Part shown: piece after piece, positions 61,521 through 64,000 of the stretch
How the letters are laid out: each line of letters opens with the position of its first letter
Position numbering within the stretch: position 1 is the stretch's first letter
From: Halobacillus dabanensis
GTDB lineage: Bacteria; Bacillota; Bacilli; Bacillales; Halobacillaceae
DNA length: 64,000 nucleotides
Assembly: GCF_900114165.1 (NCBI RefSeq)
Contig: NZ_FOSB01000009.1
Location: forward strand, 1-64,000
Direction: 5' to 3'
Made by a program: the position numbers and the translations under genes
The notes under the pieces: model-generated
What the model was told of the DNA's origin: nothing
The model's input: only the letters and a program-made list of their open reading frames with translations
Databases searched by the model: none

Positions 61521-61542
61521 AATGGAGTGTGGAGCAAGGGGC

Positions 61543-61571
61543 TTGATTCTATAGTAATCCTCGTTTATGAT
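61543..61571 (+). promoter_or_regulatory. candidate promoter P1 upstream of the zinc operon
   Basis: TTGATT, 17-base spacer, TATGAT, immediately upstream of the first Zur box. Confidence 0.5.
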
Positions 61572-61585
61572 ATAGGTTGGTTTTT

Positions 61586-61606
61586 AAATCGTAATCGTTA
61601 TGGATT
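61586..61606 (+). promoter_or_regulatory. Zur box 1
   Basis: The 21 bases begin AAATCGTAAT, identical to the left half of the Bacillus Zur consensus (AAATCGTAAT-N-ATTACGATTT); the right half matches at six of ten positions. Position is just past P1. Confidence 0.65.
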
Positions 61607-61685
61607 ATGTTGAGTTGGGTTAGGGAGTCCATAGAGGGAGCCAGTCTTAAAATTCTACAGGAGTTTATAAAGCTGATGAAAGTGA

Positions 61686-61735
61686 AGCACTTTTCTTGGA
61701 TTACCTTTTGGTAATGGAAAGGAGCCTGCTTTTTT
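61686..61735 (+). terminator. terminator or attenuator in the znuC leader
   Basis: A hairpin whose upper part is GATTACC-TTTT-GGTAAT with extended pairing below (AGCACTTTTC region against GAAAGGAGCCTGCT), followed by six T. It would end transcripts from P1 about 60 bases before znuC. The leader also holds a 35-codon frame (61607-61714) without a ribosome site. Confidence 0.6.
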
Positions 61736-61761
61736 ACATCCATCCATGCTTGGTCTATAAT
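61733..61761 (+). promoter_or_regulatory. promoter P2 of the znuC operon
   Basis: TTTACA, 17-base spacer, perfect TATAAT; its -35 overlaps the T run of the leader terminator. Confidence 0.7.
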
Positions 61762-61763
61762 TT

Positions 61764-61784
61764 AATTCGTAATCATTCTTATTT
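61764..61784 (+). promoter_or_regulatory. Zur box 2, upstream of znuC
   Basis: The 21 bases starting AATTCGTAATCATT match 15 of the 20 fixed positions of the Zur consensus. It lies from +1 onward of P2, where repressor binding blocks transcription. Confidence 0.7.
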
Positions 61785-61798
61785 GTGAGGGATTGGGT

Positions 61799-62584
61799 AT
61801 GAAAGAAAGAACGATTGTAAAATTAGAAAATGTTTCTTTTAAATACGATAGGGAATGGGTCGTCAAAGATGTGAACCTGGAAATTGAAAAGGGGCAGTTT
61901 CTTGGACTCGTTGGGCCGAATGGATCTGGTAAGTCCACCTTAATAAAATTGATGCTTGGATTGGTCAAGCCTGTTGAAGGTTCCGTTCAGTTATTTGGGA
62001 AGCCGCTGAAACAATATGATGACTGGCAGGAAATCGGGTTTGTATCACAAAAAGCGAACAGTTTTAATTCAGGTTTTCCAGCAACAGTCATTGAAGTTGT
62101 GAAGACAGGGCTCGTCTCAAGGATTGGTGCATTCAAATTTTTCAACAAAAAACATAAAGAAAAAGCCATGGATGCTCTGAAAATTGTAGGAATGGAAGAT
62201 TATGCTTATTCAAATATCGGGGAGCTTTCCGGTGGACAGCAACAGCGCGTATTCATTGCACGTGCGCTCGTCAGCGATCCTGGTTTGTTGATTCTAGATG
62301 AGCCGACAGTCGGGGTGGATGCAAAACATGTGACAGAGTTTTATGAACTGCTTGCCCGTTTGAATAAGGAGCAAGGCATTACGTTATTGATGGTCACCCA
62401 TGACATTGGAACGATTACGGATCACGCGACACATGTGGTGTGTATGAACAAGACGGTCCATTTCCATGGGGCGTCTGAGGAATATAAAGAATTCAGTGAT
62501 GAGGACATGAACCAATTGTACGGACATCCCGTTCAACAGCTGACTCACAACCATGACCATCATGAGGTGAACCACTATGATTGA
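61799..62584 (+). CDS. znuC: zinc ABC transporter ATP-binding protein
   Basis: A 261-residue ATPase with Walker A VGPNGSGKSTLIKL near residue 38, signature LSGGQQQRVFIARAL near 142, Walker B LLILDEPTVGVD near 161 and the H-loop LMVTHD. The His-rich C-terminus (THNHDHHEVNHYD) is typical of ZnuC/AdcC. It energises high-affinity zinc import. The frame opens with TTG at 61793; GTGAGGG is better spaced for the ATG at 61799. It overlaps znuB by 8 bases. Zur boxes lie upstream. Confidence 0.9.
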   Translation: MKERTIVKLENVSFKYDREWVVKDVNLEIEKGQFLGLVGPNGSGKSTLIKLMLGLVKPVEGSVQLFGKPLKQYDDWQEIGFVSQKANSFNSGFPATVIEVVKTGLVSRIGAFKFFNKKHKEKAMDALKIVGMEDYAYSNIGELSGGQQQRVFIARALVSDPGLLILDEPTVGVDAKHVTEFYELLARLNKEQGITLLMVTHDIGTITDHATHVVCMNKTVHFHGASEEYKEFSDEDMNQLYGHPVQQLTHNHDHHEVNHYD

Positions 62585-63431
62585 GAGTTTTTTTCAATAT
62601 GAATTTCTACAAAATGCCGCAATTACTGGTATTCTAATAGGAATCGTCGCTCCTTTATTAGGGGTATTCATCGTTGTACGTCGATTATCATTGATTGCTG
62701 ATGCATTATCTCATATTACTTTAACTGGTATTGCTGCAAGTCTCTTGCTTGAAAAGAGGGTATCGCCTGTTAGTGAATGGAATCCTATTTATATGGGGAT
62801 GGTGTTTTCTGTCATTGGTGCCATATTGATCGAGCGATTAAGAAAAGTATATAAGCATTATGAAGAACTTGCTATACCTATCATTCTTTCCGGTGGAATT
62901 GGAGTAGGGGTCATCCTAATTTCCCTCGCTGATGGATTTAATACGGATTTATTCAGTTATTTATTCGGTAGTGTGACAGCAGTGAGCAGAGACAGTATGT
63001 GGACAGTATTGATGATTACCACCCTGGTCGTCTTGATTGTTATCCTATTTTATAAAGAATTGTTTGTATTATCTTTTGATGAAGAACACGCTTCTATATC
63101 CGGCGTAAATGGGCGTTGGATTCATCTATTATTTATCGTGATGGTTGCACTTGTTATTGCTTCATCGATGCAGGTGGTGGGTATTTTGCTCGTTTCTGCT
63201 TTGATGACGTTACCAGTCGCTTCTGCTTTAAGGATCGCGAAAAGTTTTAAGCAAACCATTGGTTTGTCCATCGCTTTTGGTGAAACATCCGTGCTTGTCG
63301 GTCTATTTTCTTCTTATCACTTAAGTGTACCGCCTGGCGGGACGATTGTTGTAACAGCGATTTTAATTTTGATTATGTCGATTCTTTACAAAAAAGTACG
63401 AGCTCAGCAATGGATAAAGGGTGAAGCTTAA
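62577..63431 (+). CDS. znuB: zinc ABC transporter permease
   Basis: A 284-residue ABC-3-family membrane protein, about eight to nine helices. LGVFIVVRRLSLIADALSHI at residues 29-48, the family's cytosolic coupling region, and VSALMTLPVASALRIAKSF near 205 are characteristic. It forms the zinc channel with ZnuC. The start lies within the znuC end and the stop overlaps the zur start by one base, so the three genes are translationally coupled. Confidence 0.9.
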   Translation: MIESFFQYEFLQNAAITGILIGIVAPLLGVFIVVRRLSLIADALSHITLTGIAASLLLEKRVSPVSEWNPIYMGMVFSVIGAILIERLRKVYKHYEELAIPIILSGGIGVGVILISLADGFNTDLFSYLFGSVTAVSRDSMWTVLMITTLVVLIVILFYKELFVLSFDEEHASISGVNGRWIHLLFIVMVALVIASSMQVVGILLVSALMTLPVASALRIAKSFKQTIGLSIAFGETSVLVGLFSSYHLSVPPGGTIVVTAILILIMSILYKKVRAQQWIKGEA

Positions 63432-63841
63432 TGAATGTAGAGACAGCTTTGCAGAAACTGAAAGAAAAAGGCTATAAAAGAACAAAGCAAAGGGAACGAA
63501 TTTTAGAAATATTCGTCAACCAAGATCAATATATTGCTGCGAAGGAAATATTGAAAGAGATTCAAACCGATTTTCCTGGTGTCAGCTATGATACGATCTA
63601 CCGGAATTTATATATGCTTACCGACGTTGACCTTTTAGAAGCAACAGAACTTGGGGGAGAAAAACACTTTCGATTGTGTTGTGATACTCATGGTCATCAT
63701 CACCATTTCATTTGTACAGATTGCGGGAAAACGAAGTCGATTGAGTTTTGTCCGATGGATAGTATTAATGAAAGTTTGAATGGATATGATGTAGAGAATC
63801 ACAAATTCGAAATCTATGGGAAGTGCCCACAATGTCATTAA
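63431..63841 (+). CDS. zur: Fur-family zinc uptake regulator Zur
   Basis: A 136-residue Fur-family repressor. The winged helix covers residues 1-80 with GVSYDTIYRNLYMLTDVDLL as recognition region. The dimerisation domain has HGHHHHFICTDCGKT near 89 and the structural zinc cysteines CTDC and CPQC. Lack of the Fur/PerR ligand spacing and its place in the znu operon point to Zur. Zinc-loaded Zur should repress its own operon through the boxes upstream. Confidence 0.9.
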   Translation: MNVETALQKLKEKGYKRTKQRERILEIFVNQDQYIAAKEILKEIQTDFPGVSYDTIYRNLYMLTDVDLLEATELGGEKHFRLCCDTHGHHHHFICTDCGKTKSIEFCPMDSINESLNGYDVENHKFEIYGKCPQCH

Positions 63842-63845
63842 TAAT

Positions 63846-63876
63846 AATAGCCTGCGTTGTATAGGCGCAGGTTATT
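63846..63876 (+). terminator. hairpin after zur
   Basis: AATAGCCTGCG with CGCAGGTTATT around a 9-base loop; only a weak T run follows, so it may be a partial terminator. Confidence 0.55.
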
Positions 63877-63890
63877 GTTATGTCAGAATC

Positions 63891-63911
63891 AAAAAGTAAT
63901 CGTTACTGTTT
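63891..63911 (+). promoter_or_regulatory. Zur box 3
   Basis: AAAAAGTAATCGTTAC with flanks matches 15 of 20 fixed positions of the Zur consensus; located just upstream of the last promoter. Confidence 0.6.
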
Positions 63912-63937
63912 ACAAAAAGTAATCATTACGATATAAT
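63909..63937 (+). promoter_or_regulatory. promoter of the last gene
   Basis: TTTACA, 17-base spacer, perfect TATAAT; the spacer and -10 are covered by Zur box 4. Confidence 0.8.
63914..63934 (+). promoter_or_regulatory. Zur box 4
   Basis: AAAAAGTAATCATTACGATA plus one base matches 17 of 20 fixed positions of the Zur consensus and overlaps the promoter, so zinc-dependent repression is expected. Confidence 0.75.
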
Positions 63938-63967
63938 CTGATGAGTGTCATGATGAGGAGGTTCGTA

Positions 63968-64000
63968 ATGAGAAAACTAGCAATCTTATTTTTACTTATT
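63968..64000 (+). CDS. znuA: start of a secreted protein, probably zinc-binding lipoprotein ZnuA (cut by the window end)
   Basis: Only eleven codons are visible (MRKLAILFLLI), a typical signal-peptide start behind GAGGAGGTTCGTA. With two Zur boxes over its promoter and the znuCB-zur operon just upstream, which lacks a binding-protein gene, ZnuA is the best guess. Another Zur-controlled secreted protein is possible. Confidence 0.55.
   Translation, partial: MRKLAILFLLI

Noticed and set aside
61549-61743. Minus-strand 64-codon frame in the znuC leader
   Set aside because: It is antisense to two promoters, a Zur box and a terminator, and has no ribosome site.
1-64000. CRISPR arrays, tRNA or rRNA genes, prophage
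   Set aside because: No regularly spaced repeats, no tRNA-like CCA-ended cloverleafs, no rRNA segments and no phage structural genes were seen on reading.

Overview
The window reads as chromosomal DNA of a low-to-medium G+C, spore-former-type Bacillota, most likely a moderately halophilic Bacillaceae of the Halobacillus/Pontibacillus/Thalassobacillus kind. The evidence is the gene repertoire (YkuK, YutJ, YwbE, YdaT, YfkJ-YfkH, MreBH, RsbR paralogue, PxpABC with the NRAMP-like YcsG, ZosA), strong AGGAGG ribosome sites, CRE, PerR, Zur and FadR boxes of Bacillus type, an S-box riboswitch, and a proC-proB-proA operon arranged like the osmoprotectant proHJA operon of Halobacillus. No rRNA, tRNA, CRISPR array, prophage or complete mobile element is visible; only the 5' end of an IS1182-type transposase lies at the left edge.

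Layout. 1-300: IS end with a hairpin over the transposase ribosome site. 0.5-6 kb: ATP-grasp ligase, YutJ oxidoreductase, C45 hydrolase, a decayed GNAT gene, a Dph6-like ATP pyrophosphatase, and a FabI-type reductase. 6-13 kb: glutamate dehydrogenase, PEP carboxylase and an NhaC antiporter, the first two with CRE sites nearby. 13-20.7 kb: small stress and housekeeping genes, an S-box riboswitch in front of msrA, an orphan EutH-like transporter, a 0.5-kb gene-free structured stretch, and ykuK. 21-24.5 kb: the proline operon. 24.8-28 kb: nucleotidyltransferase, RsbR paralogue, DinB protein, and an unknown anchored protein. 28.1-36.2 kb: an acyl-CoA catabolic operon behind FadR-like and TetR-like operators. 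37.8-41.5 kb: 5-oxoprolinase operon. 41.7-50 kb: small genes, an ion channel, a peptidase, PanE, MreBH, and a strong candidate non-coding RNA at 43345-43688. 50-57.6 kb: cysteine-cluster protein, DUF1992, SRAP protein, a frameshifted GGDEF-EAL protein, AlsT, YfkJ-like phosphatase and BrkB-like protein. 57.7-64 kb: ZosA-like ATPase with a PerR box, an amino-acid ABC pair lacking its ATPase, and the zinc uptake operon znuC-znuB-zur with several Zur boxes, ending in the first codons of a secreted protein, probably ZnuA.

How it fits together. Carbon and nitrogen flow (glutamate dehydrogenase, PEP carboxylase, proline from glutamate, 5-oxoproline back to glutamate) is a recurring theme and suits a cell that accumulates glutamate and proline as compatible solutes. 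Metal and redox homeostasis is the second theme (PerR-ZosA, Zur-Znu, MsrA with an S-box).

The most interesting items are: (i) a gene-free transcription unit at 43345-43723 with a perfect consensus sigma-A promoter, several hairpins and an intrinsic terminator; (ii) a structured gene-free block at 17165-17690; (iii) an acyl-CoA operon that pairs an APH-fold kinase with an ACAD10/11/LvaC-like dehydrogenase and a ComB-like phosphatase, suggesting 4-hydroxyacyl-CoA catabolism, with the dehydrogenase broken by an amber codon; (iv) a Zur-box-headed leader with its own promoter and terminator upstream of znuC; (v) a perfect 40-base palindrome at the frameshift in the GGDEF-EAL gene. Family names come from sequence recognition without database searches.
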